64,000 nucleotides of DNA from Alloscardovia theropitheci (GTDB lineage: Bacteria; Actinomycetota; Actinomycetes; Actinomycetales; Bifidobacteriaceae). Below, one piece after another: positions 24,653-34,612 of the stretch. Where the stretch lies: positions 186,001 through 250,000 of the forward strand of contig NZ_RXLP01000019.1 of the NCBI RefSeq assembly GCF_004332295.1, read 5' to 3'. Position numbers and translations under genes: made by a program. Every line of letters begins with the position of its first letter. Positions within the stretch are counted from its first letter, which is position 1. The notes under the pieces were generated by a model. The model was not told the DNA's origin. It ran no database searches and saw only the letters and a program-made list of their open reading frames with translations.

Positions 24653-25588
24653 ATGACTAATCCGGCAGATGTGAAACGAATGCTTCAGCGTGCACACGCT
24701 GCAGCTCAGTCTGCCTCAAAACCTTCTGAGATTCCTGAAGATAAGCGCCTTGAAGACCATTTCGAAATAGCATACTCGTCGCATTACTCGAGCGGCTATT
24801 TTATGGATGACGAAGAGTACCGAGCCGAATACGATCTAGAACTCGACACGCGCGGGATTTCATCTCATTTCAGCAGCATTTCAAGCGCAATCGTCCCTCT
24901 GTACACGACGTCAACGCAAGTTTCACACGACGATGAGGACGGCTCAGATAATTCCGGCTCTTCATTGTCGTCTGCGCCGGTATTGTCTGCACAGGTTTTA
25001 TCTACCCAAATGTCATCTGCGCAGGGTAATTCACGCTCAACGCTTGATTCATCGCTTTCTGATGAACGTAACGCGGTCATTCCGACGCCAGCAATCATGG
25101 CTCGTCGTCGCGAAGAAGGTACTAATACATTCGCATCACTTGATAATCGTGATTTGCCGGTCGTACGCGAATATTCCGCAGGCGGTCTTGTTTTTGATGA
25201 GCATGATCGTGTCGCAATTATTGCCCGTCATTCGCGCTCGGGACACTTAGAATGGTGTCTTCCAAAAGGCCATATTGAGCAAGGTGAAACACCTGACCAG
25301 ACAGCTGTCCGCGAAATTTTTGAAGAAACAGGTATACAAGGAGAAGTCATCGACTCCATCGCCACAATTGACTACTGGTTTACTGGCGATGCACAACGTA
25401 TCCATAAACTCGTCCATCATTATGCCTTACGTATGACCGGTGGATATCTCACTGTTGAAGGTGATCCTGATCACGAGGCTGAGGATACTACGTGGGTAAA
25501 ATTCGAGGATTTAACAGATGTATTAAGTTATCCGAATGAACGCAGAATTGTATGGCTTTACGCGAAGAAACACAGGAAAGATATATAA
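24653..25588 (+). CDS. NUDIX hydrolase with long Ser-rich N-terminal extension
   Basis: About 311 residues. The first 160 or so are acidic and Ser/Thr-rich and look disordered. The C-terminal domain begins at REYSAGGLVFDEHDRV and has a complete Nudix box, GHIEQGETPDQTAVREIFEETGI, with all consensus Gly, Glu and Arg residues. It occupies the position of mutT4 (Rv3908) beside cca in M. tuberculosis; such enzymes hydrolyse nucleoside diphosphate derivatives, but the substrate here is unknown. The ATG at 24653 has no Shine-Dalgarno sequence and lies 7 nt after TAAAAT, so a leaderless mRNA is likely. DUF6049, murJ and the pseudokinase follow closely on the same strand. Confidence 0.9.
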   Translation: MTNPADVKRMLQRAHAAAQSASKPSEIPEDKRLEDHFEIAYSSHYSSGYFMDDEEYRAEYDLELDTRGISSHFSSISSAIVPLYTTSTQVSHDDEDGSDNSGSSLSSAPVLSAQVLSTQMSSAQGNSRSTLDSSLSDERNAVIPTPAIMARRREEGTNTFASLDNRDLPVVREYSAGGLVFDEHDRVAIIARHSRSGHLEWCLPKGHIEQGETPDQTAVREIFEETGIQGEVIDSIATIDYWFTGDAQRIHKLVHHYALRMTGGYLTVEGDPDHEAEDTTWVKFEDLTDVLSYPNERRIVWLYAKKHRKDI

Positions 25589-25591
25589 CCT

Positions 25592-28132
25592 ATGCCGTCT
25601 TCATCCATGACAAAAATAGTATCGCGCCTAACCGCCGTCATTGCAGGCTGTGCTCTCGCCACTGCAATTATAGGTATACAATCGCCGCATGTTTCTCAAC
25701 AATTGCCTCTTAGTCGACTGACCACGCTATCAGCACAGGCTAGCCCAGATTCAACATCGAACACCACACTTACTGCTCAAACATCACAAGCAAAAAAGCG
25801 TATTCTCGCTATTGCTAATTCTACATCAATTGTTACGTCTGATTCAGGTTATTCAGCAGATTTTACTATTACGAATAACTCTAACCAAGATGTCTCTGCT
25901 GGTTCATTAAGTGTATATATTGCGCCAAATTATGAATTCAAAACGAGCGATTCTTTGCAAGAATGGGCTGAAAGCGATAGCAATATCCGAATGTCTCACG
26001 AATTAGCGCAAGCAGATGTTCGTTCTCTTAAGGTTGGAGAAAGCACGACAATTAAAGTCCACGTTGATGCAAACAATCCCGTTCTTAGTTCAATGATTAC
26101 GTGGGGTGCACGACCTTTGCTTATTCGTTACCAGTCCCATGATTCAGCCCTTGCTGAAAGTATTCATAGCTTTATTACCCGTTCAAATGCTGGAACTCAT
26201 GCGCAATCTCTTCCAGCTTTAAATGTTGTTTTTACTGTACCAATTAGTTCGGGAAATATGAGTTCATGCATAACGAATGACAAGACAACCGCATCTGCTC
26301 AAGAATCCATGTCAGCTCTTTTATCCGGAGAAGCACTTTCTCTAACAACATCGTCATCTGCATCTTCCACAACATCATCTTCCACACCATCTTCTTCATC
26401 GTCGGTCTCATCACCATCAGGCTCACCATCGTCACAGGGTTCTACATCCGAGATGCAATCATGCACTGCATCTGCTGTTTCGGGATTAGAAAAACTTAAA
26501 AACACTGTGCCACAGGTCGAGCTCCTTACTGATCCATCACTCGCGCTGAACACACAGCAGGAAAACCAGTCAATTCAAGATGACCAATCATCAACTAATC
26601 AAGTAACTACGCAATCCTCGCAGTCATCAATCTTAAACTCATCTTCTTATTCGATACAGCCATATGCGATTGATATTGCTTCCTTGGCTAATAGTAATAA
26701 CACAAGTTCCTTGTCCTTAGCAGCTGCGACGTCCGTAGGTTCTTCTTCGCCTATTGCAATAGATGGCTTAAGCGGTTGGTCCATGGATGCTCTTAAAACG
26801 GCACAATCTTTGGGATATTCTACAGTTCTTGCTACTGACGGTTTTGCTTCCGCTACTGACAGCGCAGTGCACAATTCACTAGCTCATGTTGACATCAACG
26901 GTCAGAATATGACAGTTCTTACAGCGCAGCATGAACTGAGTCAATTAGCGCAAGGAACGCCATCTTCGTCTCAAGCAGATGCTGAGAACAGTTCAGCTGG
27001 TCTTATTAATCGTTTTATTGCCCAAACCGCTTTTTACGAATCACAAGCACCGTATGAGCAACGAACTATTCTCATCAATGCATCCCATATGTCGCGAAAT
27101 CTATCTCCACAACATATTGCATTTATTACTCGTCTCGCTCAGTCTTTGTCATCGGCTTCGTGGACTAATTTAACTGATCTTAATTCATTAATTAATGCTT
27201 CATCACCGTACTCTGCTCAAGAGGTGGAAGAATTCATCGAAGATGCTCAGAAATTAGATAAAAAGCATTCTAAAACACTCAGCGATATCACAGAAATTAT
27301 TGACAGTAACAAGTCGCGTGTGAATAATTTCTTAAGTAGTGTCGTCGATAGCGCCCAATCACCTACATCTGCGAAAGATGCCCGTAATCCTCAAGATTTA
27401 GCACGCGGACAAGCTGATAAATCTCGCCCTTTATCCAGTCAAGAGCTTGAACAATGGCAAAATTCTTTGTCTTCTCTCATTACGGACTACGCTTCTCGGT
27501 CGTTATCGAGTCTAAGCATTGCCACGTATGCTCAAAATTCTCGTAATCTGTCATCCTTAAATGCAGATACAGCGATTACTCGTCAACTTCTTAACAGCGT
27601 AAACATTTCCGTACCTTCTTCTCTCCACGTCGTCAGTGAGACAGCTACAGTACCTGTAACTATTTCTAATAATCTTCCTGTTTCACTTCGCATAAATGTA
27701 GCTACACGTTCATCTGAAAAAGTTCGTTCTGAAGTAACTATTTCAGGCGCAGACAATATTACAGTGAATGCACATTCGGAGCAGCAAGTTACACTCCCTG
27801 TTCGTGCAATTTCCGGCTGGACGACTACTTTCCAGATTTATATCACTACGGCCGAGGGGATGCTTATTAACTCAAAGAAAGATATAAGCATTTCTAGCTC
27901 ATTTACCATCATGGATAATGCGGGATATGTAATTTTCGCTCTGGCAATTCTTCTGGCAGTACTTGGAATTAGACGGCAAATTTCTCGTTCTCGTTCAAAG
28001 AATACAACCGATTCGACGCATATCGAGGATACTCATTCTGATAGTAATTCACATAGTAATTCACACGGTAATTCATCAGATCACGAATTATCTGTGCCGA
28101 CTAATATTTCGGATCATAATTTAGACAAGTAA
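25592..28132 (+). CDS. DUF6049 family exported membrane protein
   Basis: A large envelope protein of 846 residues between NUDIX and murJ, the position of Rv3909 in mycobacteria; the family (DUF6049) is conserved there but its function is unknown. It has an N-terminal signal helix (about residues 9-30), an Ig-like N-terminal region (SDSGYSADFTITNNSNQDVSAG), very Ser-rich linkers and a central domain. A second Ig-like segment precedes a C-terminal helix at about 775-797 and a Ser/His/Asn-rich cytoplasmic tail. It starts 3 bp after the NUDIX stop, so they are co-transcribed. Linkage to murJ suggests a role in wall precursor export. Confidence 0.82.
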   Translation: MPSSSMTKIVSRLTAVIAGCALATAIIGIQSPHVSQQLPLSRLTTLSAQASPDSTSNTTLTAQTSQAKKRILAIANSTSIVTSDSGYSADFTITNNSNQDVSAGSLSVYIAPNYEFKTSDSLQEWAESDSNIRMSHELAQADVRSLKVGESTTIKVHVDANNPVLSSMITWGARPLLIRYQSHDSALAESIHSFITRSNAGTHAQSLPALNVVFTVPISSGNMSSCITNDKTTASAQESMSALLSGEALSLTTSSSASSTTSSSTPSSSSSVSSPSGSPSSQGSTSEMQSCTASAVSGLEKLKNTVPQVELLTDPSLALNTQQENQSIQDDQSSTNQVTTQSSQSSILNSSSYSIQPYAIDIASLANSNNTSSLSLAAATSVGSSSPIAIDGLSGWSMDALKTAQSLGYSTVLATDGFASATDSAVHNSLAHVDINGQNMTVLTAQHELSQLAQGTPSSSQADAENSSAGLINRFIAQTAFYESQAPYEQRTILINASHMSRNLSPQHIAFITRLAQSLSSASWTNLTDLNSLINASSPYSAQEVEEFIEDAQKLDKKHSKTLSDITEIIDSNKSRVNNFLSSVVDSAQSPTSAKDARNPQDLARGQADKSRPLSSQELEQWQNSLSSLITDYASRSLSSLSIATYAQNSRNLSSLNADTAITRQLLNSVNISVPSSLHVVSETATVPVTISNNLPVSLRINVATRSSEKVRSEVTISGADNITVNAHSEQQVTLPVRAISGWTTTFQIYITTAEGMLINSKKDISISSSFTIMDNAGYVIFALAILLAVLGIRRQISRSRSKNTTDSTHIEDTHSDSNSHSNSHGNSSDHELSVPTNISDHNLDK

Positions 28133-28142
28133 GGTTATAAGC

Positions 28143-29864
28143 GTGAGCTCTGTAGGTAAAAATTCACTAATCATGGCCTCTGGTACCTTGGCGTCAAGGT
28201 TAACCGGAATGATTCGTACTGTATTGCTTGCAGCCGCTGTCGGTACTACAGGCATCGCTGCAAACGCATACCAAACTGGTTCATCGGTCCCTCAAATTAT
28301 CTATACCCTTATTTCAGGCGGTCTTTTTAACGCAATTCTTGTGCCCCAAATCGTTCGTACCCTTAAATCTAAAGATTCTAAGAAACATCTCGATAAGCTC
28401 GTTACATTAAGTATCCTCATTCTTCTTGGGATTACTGTGTTAATGATGTTAGGGACAAATATCATTACATCTATCTTTTTGAGTGCCTCGTGGACAGGAC
28501 CACAGCGAGCGCTAGCCAACGGTTTCACTTTGTGGTGTACACCGCAAATTTTCTTCTACGGTTTATACACCGTTTTAGGGCAAATCTTAGCTGCTAAAGA
28601 TAAATTCGCTATGTACGCATGGAGCTCAGTGGCCGCAAATATTGTCAGTTCAGCCGGTTTTATTATTTTCCTTGTTCTTTTTGGTAATGCCTCGCGCCAG
28701 CCACTCGATTTTTGGACGACGGATAAAATTGCCCTTACCGCAGGAGCATGGACACTTGGTGTCGCTGTCCAAGCGTTATTACTCTTTATTCCACTTATTC
28801 GCAGTGGATACCATTTTAGATTCTCCTGGGGTTTCCGCGGAATTGGTCTACGGTCGATGGGACACGTCGCTGTATGGAGCTTAGCCATTACGATTATGAC
28901 GCAAATTACGTCAATCATCACATCTCGTATCGCTTCTGGTGCACCGCTTGCCGCGAATGATGCGTTCAATGTAGCCGGAAATGGTTCATATCAAAACGCA
29001 ATGAGTATATACATTTTGCCATACTCGCTATTTGCGGTTTCGCTTGCTACAGCTACTTTCCCACAGATTTCAAATCTTATTGCAGAACGACATATAGAAA
29101 AAGCAGCAGATGTCGTTAATCGAACTATGCGCTCGTCTAGTTTAATCATGTGCTTCTTTACATCACTCATGCTCGCTTTGCCTTTACAATTGAGCGCAGT
29201 TTTCCTCCCATCAATTGATGGCGATCAGATGATTTTAATGAGTCCTATCATTTTCTTCCTCACTCTTGGATTGCCGTTTACTTCTCTTGTATTGCTTGCA
29301 CAACGCGCTTTTTACGCCTTCGAGGATGGGAAGAGTCCGTTCATAATCGCTGCTGTTCAAAGCGGTCTTATGCTTATTATCCAAATTGGAGCATGGCGTT
29401 TTGCTAATCCACGCGTGCAGACACCTTTACTTGGTCTTGCAGTCAGTATCAGCTACATGTTGTGCATACCTGTTTTACTTGTTATGGTATATCGCCGATT
29501 TAGGGGAAAGTTCCGTATTGGCAAATTTGTTGTAACCCATATCAAAATTCTTATTGCCAGTGTAGCTACATACATTATAAGTGAACTTACATCCCAAGGA
29601 TTAAGTGATTTTTTGCAATTCAATCCCCAGACTGCTCATGGTCGTTTCGGATGGTTCTCCGCAGTTATCATCTGTGCACTGACTACCATCGTTGCTTTTA
29701 TCGTTTATTCCGCGATCTTACTTGTACTTAACACCCATGAATATATCGATGGGATGAACGCAATTATTACTCGATTCGAGCTCGATCGTATCCCATTTGT
29801 GGGGTCTATCGTACGTAAGATTCTTCCTTCTCAAAGCTCTGACATTACCTCCACAAACGAGTAG
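28143..29864 (+). CDS. murJ: Lipid II flippase MurJ (MviN)
   Basis: MurJ flips lipid II across the cytoplasmic membrane for peptidoglycan synthesis. The 573-residue protein has about 14 hydrophobic helices and MOP-superfamily features: SLIMASGTLASRLTGMIRTVLLA at the N-terminus, GGLFNAILVPQ and the helix-1/helix-2 Arg residues. The GTG start at 28143 follows TAAGG. Unlike the M. tuberculosis Rv3910 protein, it lacks the C-terminal pseudokinase and extracellular domains; these are encoded by the next gene. Confidence 0.93.
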   Translation: MSSVGKNSLIMASGTLASRLTGMIRTVLLAAAVGTTGIAANAYQTGSSVPQIIYTLISGGLFNAILVPQIVRTLKSKDSKKHLDKLVTLSILILLGITVLMMLGTNIITSIFLSASWTGPQRALANGFTLWCTPQIFFYGLYTVLGQILAAKDKFAMYAWSSVAANIVSSAGFIIFLVLFGNASRQPLDFWTTDKIALTAGAWTLGVAVQALLLFIPLIRSGYHFRFSWGFRGIGLRSMGHVAVWSLAITIMTQITSIITSRIASGAPLAANDAFNVAGNGSYQNAMSIYILPYSLFAVSLATATFPQISNLIAERHIEKAADVVNRTMRSSSLIMCFFTSLMLALPLQLSAVFLPSIDGDQMILMSPIIFFLTLGLPFTSLVLLAQRAFYAFEDGKSPFIIAAVQSGLMLIIQIGAWRFANPRVQTPLLGLAVSISYMLCIPVLLVMVYRRFRGKFRIGKFVVTHIKILIASVATYIISELTSQGLSDFLQFNPQTAHGRFGWFSAVIICALTTIVAFIVYSAILLVLNTHEYIDGMNAIITRFELDRIPFVGSIVRKILPSQSSDITSTNE

Positions 29865-29941
29865 AATTTCGCCTCCCTTTACGCCACCCCCATCGCTAGA
29901 ATAAGAAGAAGAATCCGGATACCAGCATATAGAGAGATGTA

Positions 29942-32167
29942 ATGAATTTTTCAGTCGGCGATGTACTCCTTGATCGCTTCCGCTTGGTTGAAGTTTTACG
30001 AGACGAACCAAGTTTTTCTGTATGGATTGCGCATGACAGCACGCTAGGGCGTAGCTGCCAAATTTTCGTCGTGGCAAACTCAACTATTATTTCACGAGTT
30101 AATGCAGCAGCTTCAGCATTAGCTCTATCACAGGATCCTCATTTCACACGCGTTCTGCATTTGTATCGCGACGGTGAAGTATGTGTTATTGTTTCCGATG
30201 CGGACTCGGGAATTACCATTCGCGATTATTTAACACATTCCCGCGAAGACCATGAAGAATATCCTCTTACTACACAAGCAGCTCGCTCAATAATTGGCGA
30301 GGTTACAGAGATTTGTAAAAATCTTGATGACAATAATCAAGCACATTATTGTCTTGACGATATCACCGTTCGTCTAACTGAAGATCGAGTGATTCTAGCA
30401 AATTTCCCTATTTCAGCAGCTTTACTTCCACCAACTGCTCCACGTCTACAAGCCACAAATCACGATGTGGAAAGTGTCATGGTTTATCAAATTGCAGCTC
30501 TAGCATTTGAACTGTTAACTGGCACAGCATACACTTCTTTACTGGCTACTCACGGCAGGAAAATGCTTCAAGAGGCAAATGCTCCAGCTGATTTGGAACT
30601 TATTTGCACACGTGGACTTGGTCTACCAGATAGTAAAGGACGTACCCCCGTCCCTCTGGTAACTCTGCTCGAGATGAGTTTCTTACTTGACGAGTATGAG
30701 CCTTTACATGAACTTGCCAAGCATCCACAAATTCACATCAACCTCACTGGTGAACCAACCTCTGCGCCATCTATTATGCAAGCAGTTTTGCGACGCGTAG
30801 ATGCAAAAGCCATTGCACCTATTCCACGTTCCCTTCGGGAAAATCCTGATGTCAATTCTGACAAAGAGTCATTCCAACAATGGAGCGCTTCTGAATTAAT
30901 TTTCAGTGGAAACGGACCAATAGATATTACTAAACCCGATACATCGACAGACTTATTCCACGCTTTAGGGGAGCTGGATGCGACAAAACTTGAACGCGTC
31001 TATGATCCATATGATTTTAATGATTATGTAGATTCGGATACTCGAACTGAGGGTATGAATACGCAGGCTATTCGTATTGCAGCCCAAAATTCAATTGCTT
31101 CGGAAAATTCTTCTACAAGTCCTACTGCGGAAGGTGCTAATACGCCTCAAGATTCTATTGCTACTGGATCTTTTGGTACTTCGAGTCGCGTGTCACAGGA
31201 TAATTCACACAATAATGTTTCACGTGAAACATCTATATACGAGCCACAAACAGAGGTAATTCCTCCGAGCTTCGCTCCACGAGCTAATCAGAAACGAAAT
31301 ACCTCATCGCCTCAAATTTCATCTCAATCACTGTTATCACAAGAGCAGGTTTCAGAGTCTGCGCACACAAGCCATAATCCTTTTGAACAATTATGGAAGC
31401 GCGCTCTGCCACTATTACGTACACGAGCCGCTGCTATTACAGGCGTATTAGTCATATTACTTGTTTTAGTTATTGTTGCTGTATATTCATTAACTGCCGG
31501 TCGCAATAGTTTTAACGGAAATTCTGATCCATGGTCTCAAATTTCTCAAGAAACTGTTCGCTTCCCTGGACAGGAAAATAATAAGGGCAGTAATGAGCCA
31601 GCTGCAAACGATTCTAAGCAAGCGGATACTAAGGACGCTCAGAAGGAATCTGCTTCAGGAGATGACTCTTCCCAGTCACAAGAGTCATCTTCTCAAGATA
31701 ATAAGCAGAACGCATCATCGTCTAAAAAATCTGCACCTTCATTTGACGATAATGCTATCAGAGCTCAGAAATTACCGCGCGAAAAGTCTGTATCCGCCGT
31801 CCCTACTCCAGCAGGAACAGGCAATTCCACAGTAATTACTCCTCGTGGATATACCTATCTTGAACGACCAGGCGGAGTACGAGGCTGGGGCTATTCCTTC
31901 GCATTTGATCAGCCGACCACTATTTGGCGCATGGAAATTGGGAATCAAACTGGCGGTGGTCAAGTTCATGTGTACTCCGATCCAACTACCGACGATCCAC
32001 GTTCAGGGACGGAAGTTGCATCATTTAGCTTCGCAAGTAATGGTCAGCCAACTAATGTTATCTTTAAGAAACCAGTAACTGCTACAACTTTCGTTGTATG
32101 GATAGATGGAACAGATGCTACAACTCTTCCACAAGTTATCCGCCTTACCCACTATGCATTCTATTAA
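29942..32167 (+). CDS. MurJ-associated pseudokinase with C-terminal extracellular domain
   Basis: A 741-residue membrane protein. Residues 1-250 resemble a protein kinase lobe (DRFRLVEVLRDEPSFSVWIAHD start) but lack HRD and DFG motifs, so it is probably inactive. A Ser/Thr-rich stretch (250-490) follows, then one helix at about 497-518 and a Ser/Lys/Asp linker. A C-terminal beta-rich domain (about 600-741, GVRGWGYSFAFDQPTTIWRMEIG) resembles discoidin-like folds. This is the layout of the C-terminal half of mycobacterial MviN, whose pseudokinase part recruits an FHA protein when phosphorylated. Here it is a separate gene 77 bp after murJ. A parS site (31216-31231) lies in the disordered linker and encodes VSRET. 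Confidence 0.82.
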   Translation: MNFSVGDVLLDRFRLVEVLRDEPSFSVWIAHDSTLGRSCQIFVVANSTIISRVNAAASALALSQDPHFTRVLHLYRDGEVCVIVSDADSGITIRDYLTHSREDHEEYPLTTQAARSIIGEVTEICKNLDDNNQAHYCLDDITVRLTEDRVILANFPISAALLPPTAPRLQATNHDVESVMVYQIAALAFELLTGTAYTSLLATHGRKMLQEANAPADLELICTRGLGLPDSKGRTPVPLVTLLEMSFLLDEYEPLHELAKHPQIHINLTGEPTSAPSIMQAVLRRVDAKAIAPIPRSLRENPDVNSDKESFQQWSASELIFSGNGPIDITKPDTSTDLFHALGELDATKLERVYDPYDFNDYVDSDTRTEGMNTQAIRIAAQNSIASENSSTSPTAEGANTPQDSIATGSFGTSSRVSQDNSHNNVSRETSIYEPQTEVIPPSFAPRANQKRNTSSPQISSQSLLSQEQVSESAHTSHNPFEQLWKRALPLLRTRAAAITGVLVILLVLVIVAVYSLTAGRNSFNGNSDPWSQISQETVRFPGQENNKGSNEPAANDSKQADTKDAQKESASGDDSSQSQESSSQDNKQNASSSKKSAPSFDDNAIRAQKLPREKSVSAVPTPAGTGNSTVITPRGYTYLERPGGVRGWGYSFAFDQPTTIWRMEIGNQTGGGQVHVYSDPTTDDPRSGTEVASFSFASNGQPTNVIFKKPVTATTFVVWIDGTDATTLPQVIRLTHYAFY
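31216..31231. other. parS site 3, inside pseudokinase gene
   Basis: A perfect TGTTTCACGTGAAACA within the coding sequence, read in frame as N-V-S-R-E-T-S at about residue 425, in a low-complexity linker that tolerates insertion. Confidence 0.93.
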
Positions 32168-32175
32168 GGAGAAGC

Positions 32176-33468
32176 ATGACGAATAATACTCCCCACATCA
32201 TTAAAAATGATCCATGGTATGGCTCTTATGCTTCACGTGCGGAAGATATGCGCGCATCAGAAATTCGTGCTCTTTTTGCAGTTGCGAGCAGACCAGAAGT
32301 TGTCTCACTTGCTGGTGGTATGCCGTATTTGGATTTCTTACCATTCGATGAGCTCTCAGAGCTTGTGGCAAAGATGCTTCGCGAGGAGGGTTCGCACGCT
32401 TGGCAATATGGTAGTGCACAGGGTAATGCTCATTTGCGTGAACGTATTCTTGATATCGTTCGTCTTGAGCATATCACCGATGCTCAAGCTGATGATGTAG
32501 TTATCACCAATGGATCACAAAATGGCTTAGATCTTATCACTCGTTTAATGTGTGATCCAGGGGATGTTATTATCGCTGAAGATCCAAATTACGTTGGAGC
32601 ACTTGGCGTATTTAAGAGTTTCCAAGCAGAAGTAATTAATGCTCATATGGATGCTGATGGTCTTATTCCGGAATCTTTCGAGGAATCAATTAAGTACGCT
32701 ATAGCACAAGGCAAACGAGTAAAATTCCTCTATACCGTTCCAACTTTCCATAATCCAGCTGGTGTTACGATGAGTATCGAACGTCGTACTCGTATCCTTG
32801 AAATTGCACGCAAATATCACGTGCTTGTCGTTGAAGACAATCCGTATGGTCTTCTTTCTTTTGATAATAAGACGTATCCTGCGTTACGTTCAATGGATCC
32901 AGATAATGTCGTTTATCTCAGTAGCTTCTCTAAAATTATTGCCCCTGGAATGCGCGTAGCATGGATGATTGCTCCTCCTGGAATTCGTCAGAAGCTTGTT
33001 CTCGCTAACGAATCGTCTATATTAAGCCCTTCTAATATGAGTCAGATGACGATTTCTACATATCTCGATAACTTCGACTGGAAGAAACAAATTGAGGAAT
33101 ACCGTGGTATGTATAAATCCCGTTGTGAAACCATGGATCAAGCATTGCGTACTTACATGCCGTATTGCTCTTGGAATAAACCACAAGGTGGCTTCTATAT
33201 TTGGCTGAAAATTCCTGAAGGTTTGGATGCAAAAGCTATGCTTCCACGCGCTATCACAGCTCGTGTAGCTTACGTCTCTGGCACAGCATTTTACGATACA
33301 GGAGAAGGCGCAGATCACATGCGTCTGAGTTTCTGCTATCCAACTGAAGAGAGGATTGTAGAAGGAATTCGTCGTCTATCTACAGTAGTAGATGAAGAAC
33401 TCGCTACCGCACAACTATTTGGAACTACTAGTACATCCACTATCCCTGTTATTAAGCCAGAAAATTAA
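32176..33468 (+). CDS. PLP-dependent aminotransferase, fold type I (LysN/MocR-like class)
   Basis: A cytoplasmic aminotransferase of 430 residues. It has VSLAGGMPYLDFLPFDEL, WQYGSAQGNAHLRERI, TNGSQNGLDLITRLMCDPGDVIIAEDPNY, VPTFHNPAGVTMS, VEDNPYGLL and the PLP-binding lysine in YLSSFSKIIAPGMRVAW (about residue 254). This matches the 2-aminoadipate/valine-pyruvate-type class I/II group. The substrate is unknown. The ATG at 32176 follows AAGGAGAAGC directly after the pseudokinase stop, so they are likely co-transcribed, and the D-Ala-D-Ala ligase gene follows 7-10 bp later. The pairing may hint at amino-acid supply for the wall. Confidence 0.88.
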   Translation: MTNNTPHIIKNDPWYGSYASRAEDMRASEIRALFAVASRPEVVSLAGGMPYLDFLPFDELSELVAKMLREEGSHAWQYGSAQGNAHLRERILDIVRLEHITDAQADDVVITNGSQNGLDLITRLMCDPGDVIIAEDPNYVGALGVFKSFQAEVINAHMDADGLIPESFEESIKYAIAQGKRVKFLYTVPTFHNPAGVTMSIERRTRILEIARKYHVLVVEDNPYGLLSFDNKTYPALRSMDPDNVVYLSSFSKIIAPGMRVAWMIAPPGIRQKLVLANESSILSPSNMSQMTISTYLDNFDWKKQIEEYRGMYKSRCETMDQALRTYMPYCSWNKPQGGFYIWLKIPEGLDAKAMLPRAITARVAYVSGTAFYDTGEGADHMRLSFCYPTEERIVEGIRRLSTVVDEELATAQLFGTTSTSTIPVIKPEN

Positions 33469-33475
33469 GGAGACA

Positions 33476-34465
33476 ATGATGAATCCTCGTGTACTTGTTT
33501 TATGTGGAGGTCTTAGTCACGAACGCGACGTATCTTTGAGCTCTGGTCATCGTGTTGCTGGTTTCCTTGAAGATACTGGAAAATGGGATGTAGCAATTCA
33601 TGATGTAGATAATGCATTGCTCGATTTTCTCACTGATCCAGCGACACGTCCCGATATCGTATGGCCACTTCTCCATGGTTCTTACGGCGAAGATGGTTCA
33701 ATCCGAGACGTTCTTGAAATGGTTGATTTACCATACATCGGTTCACGTGCAAAAGCATCTATGTTGGCATGGAACAAGCCTATTGCAAAGAATATCGTGC
33801 GAAAAATTGGGCGTCTTCATACTCCTCATTCCGTAACCCTTCCACAAGAAGTATTCCGTGAGCTTGGTGTGCAGCCAATTATTAATCATATTGTAAACTC
33901 ATTGGGATTGCCTCTTATCGTTAAGCCTAGTATGGGCGGAAGTGCACTGGGATGTACCGTTGTTCATGACATTGCACAGTTACCACAGGCACTCGTCGAT
34001 TGTTTCGCTTATGCTCACACTGCACTCATTGAACATTTTGTAGAAGGAACAGAAGTTTCCGTTTCTATTCTTGATACAGGTGATGAAATTATTGCTCTTC
34101 CGGCTTTGGAAATTAGCACTCCACACGGTATCTACGACTATTCAGAACGATATACTCCTGGAGAAACCGAATTTATCGTTCCAGCCCGCCTTGATTCTGA
34201 TGTCCTTGAAAGAGTTAAGGATGATGCATTAACTGCATACCAAGTATTAGGGATGCGCGATATTTCTCGTATTGATTTTATCGTTGATCGCGATGGGATT
34301 CCACAGTTCCTAGAAGCAAATGTAACACCTGGAATGACCGACGTGTCAATTCTTCCTCGTCAAGCAGTAGCTGCAGGTTTTAATTTGGGCGACTTATATT
34401 CACGCATTGTCGAATCCGTTCTCAGTCAGAACCGTAATGTACCGCATGAGAAGAGCTCACTGTAA
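33476..34465 (+). CDS. ddl: D-alanine-D-alanine ligase family (ATP-grasp)
   Basis: An ATP-grasp ligase of about 329 residues that would join two D-Ala for the peptidoglycan stem peptide. It has VLVLCGGLSHERDVSLSSGHR, WPLLHGSYGEDGSIRDVLEMVDLPYIGS, KPSMGGSALGCTVV, EHFVEGTEVSVSIL, and SRIDFIVDRDGIPQFLEANVTPGMTDVS with the metal-binding acid and Asn. It is slightly shorter than many Ddl proteins and the last motif reads EANVTPGMT rather than EVNTLPGMT. The start is ATG 33476 or ATG 33479; GGAG spacing favours the second. It overlaps no neighbour. Another Ddl may exist elsewhere in the genome. Confidence 0.85.
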   Translation: MMNPRVLVLCGGLSHERDVSLSSGHRVAGFLEDTGKWDVAIHDVDNALLDFLTDPATRPDIVWPLLHGSYGEDGSIRDVLEMVDLPYIGSRAKASMLAWNKPIAKNIVRKIGRLHTPHSVTLPQEVFRELGVQPIINHIVNSLGLPLIVKPSMGGSALGCTVVHDIAQLPQALVDCFAYAHTALIEHFVEGTEVSVSILDTGDEIIALPALEISTPHGIYDYSERYTPGETEFIVPARLDSDVLERVKDDALTAYQVLGMRDISRIDFIVDRDGIPQFLEANVTPGMTDVSILPRQAVAAGFNLGDLYSRIVESVLSQNRNVPHEKSSL

Positions 34466-34520
34466 AAGTTCTACTCAGATTCACATGCAGAATCACATAC
34501 AAGAGTAAGAAATATCACAC

Positions 34521-34552
34521 CATGAGCGAACGCGGAATAGTGTTCGCTCATG
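34521..34552 (+). terminator. Hairpin after D-Ala-D-Ala ligase gene
   Basis: A perfect 11-bp stem, CATGAGCGAAC (34521-34531) with its complement at 34542-34552, and a 10-nt loop. Only a short AT tail follows, so it is a weak terminator candidate. Confidence 0.6.
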
Positions 34553-34612
34553 TAATGTTATGGCATATAGCATAGTTCATATTTTACGAATTTAAGATGT
34601 ACAGGAGATAAG

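Noticed and set aside
32230-32245. TTCACGTG in the start of the aminotransferase gene as a parS
   Set aside because: Only one half matches; the right half reads CGGAAG and symmetry is lost.
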